A stretch of DNA of 40,376 bases from NCBI GenBank assembly GCA_017616165.1, contig JAFZYR010000031.1, positions 1 through 40,376 on the forward strand, in the 5' to 3' direction. Position numbers and translations under genes: made by a program. The stretch is from Treponema sp. (GTDB lineage: Bacteria; Spirochaetota; Spirochaetia; Treponematales; Treponemataceae). Position 1 is the first letter of the stretch, and every line of letters begins with the position of its first letter. This document shows, in pieces, positions 40,226 through 40,376 of this stretch. The notes below the pieces were generated by a model. It did not search any database. It was not told the origin of the DNA and saw only the letters and a program-made list of their open reading frames with translations.

Positions 40226-40376
40226 GAGTATATTTTAACGCTTTTTTGGAATAAAAGAAAGGGGGTTTATAGGAAGGGGTCTTAGGGGGTGAGCCCCTAA
40301 AATGTACCCCATAAGGTAGACACATTAAGAAAAAGGGAACCATAAAAGTAGACACTTATTTAGAAGGGAAAATCTT
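40226..40376. other. Right-edge intergenic DNA with a hairpin and two GTAGACAC repeats
   Basis: No gene is seen in these 151 bp. TTAGGGG (40282-40288), loop GTGAG, CCCCTAA (40294-40300) form a hairpin, followed by TGTACCCC. GTAGACAC occurs twice (about 40316-40323 and 40348-40355). The layout recalls the outer end of some insertion sequences with a terminal TGTACCC-like repeat, but no transposase is inside the window. Confidence 0.35.

Overview
The window reads as a chromosomal segment of a host-associated anaerobic Treponema-like spirochaete. This is inferred from gene families and not from a marker gene: many spirochaetal-style lipoproteins with relaxed lipoboxes, an HD-GYP protein, a 7TM-SpoIIE phosphatase, the GGGtGRT/NifU-like pair of anaerobes, and the infC-rpmI-rplT-zapA order. 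I see no tRNA, rRNA, CRISPR array or prophage. Coding density is very high. Several convergent genes overlap at their 3' ends and several divergent start codons lie only 46-80 bp apart.

Layout. 1-2110 (+): end of infC, rpmI, rplT, a coiled-coil protein, zapA and a DUF188 protein, closely spaced as one operon. 2206-5637 (-): HD-GYP signalling protein, then a GH3 lipoprotein overlapping an RsmB-type methyltransferase. 5690-9613 (+): short-chain dehydrogenase, nicotinate phosphoribosyltransferase and a patatin-like lipoprotein. 9610-14753 (-): TtcA-like tRNA thiolase, the GGGtGRT + NifU-like Fe-S pair, an outer-membrane protein and argG; the intergenic DNA here is full of repeats. 14885-18898: diacylglycerol kinase (+), uridine phosphorylase (-), and an unknown gene coupled to cstA (+). 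18975-23279 (-): aconitase-like hydratase directly followed by a membrane SpoIIE phosphatase. 23434-26135 (+): secreted protein, LytTR regulator, DUF3021 membrane protein and a serpin. 26212-28001 (-): Rpn-type nuclease and a DUF72 protein. 28048-32989: FeoA-FeoB fusion (+), S41 peptidase (-), isocitrate dehydrogenase (+). 32973-40225 (-): a four-gene surface operon of two large fibronectin-III-like lipoproteins, a small lipoprotein and an outer-membrane protein.

Three themes stand out. First, about ten genes have a good -10 hexamer placed 6-9 bp before the ATG and no ribosome binding site, so their mRNAs should be leaderless or nearly so; two divergent pairs have interleaved promoters. Second, at least three families of short repeats occupy intergenic DNA, and one of them (PE-A/P-L/V-EGP when translated) has entered two coding sequences in the same frame. 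Third, the NifU-like/GGGtGRT operon, whose biochemical role is not established, sits behind a perfect 9-3-9 palindrome that overlaps its probable -10, and a diverged 3' remnant of a second GGGtGRT gene lies just downstream. These are the best candidates for undescribed biology here.
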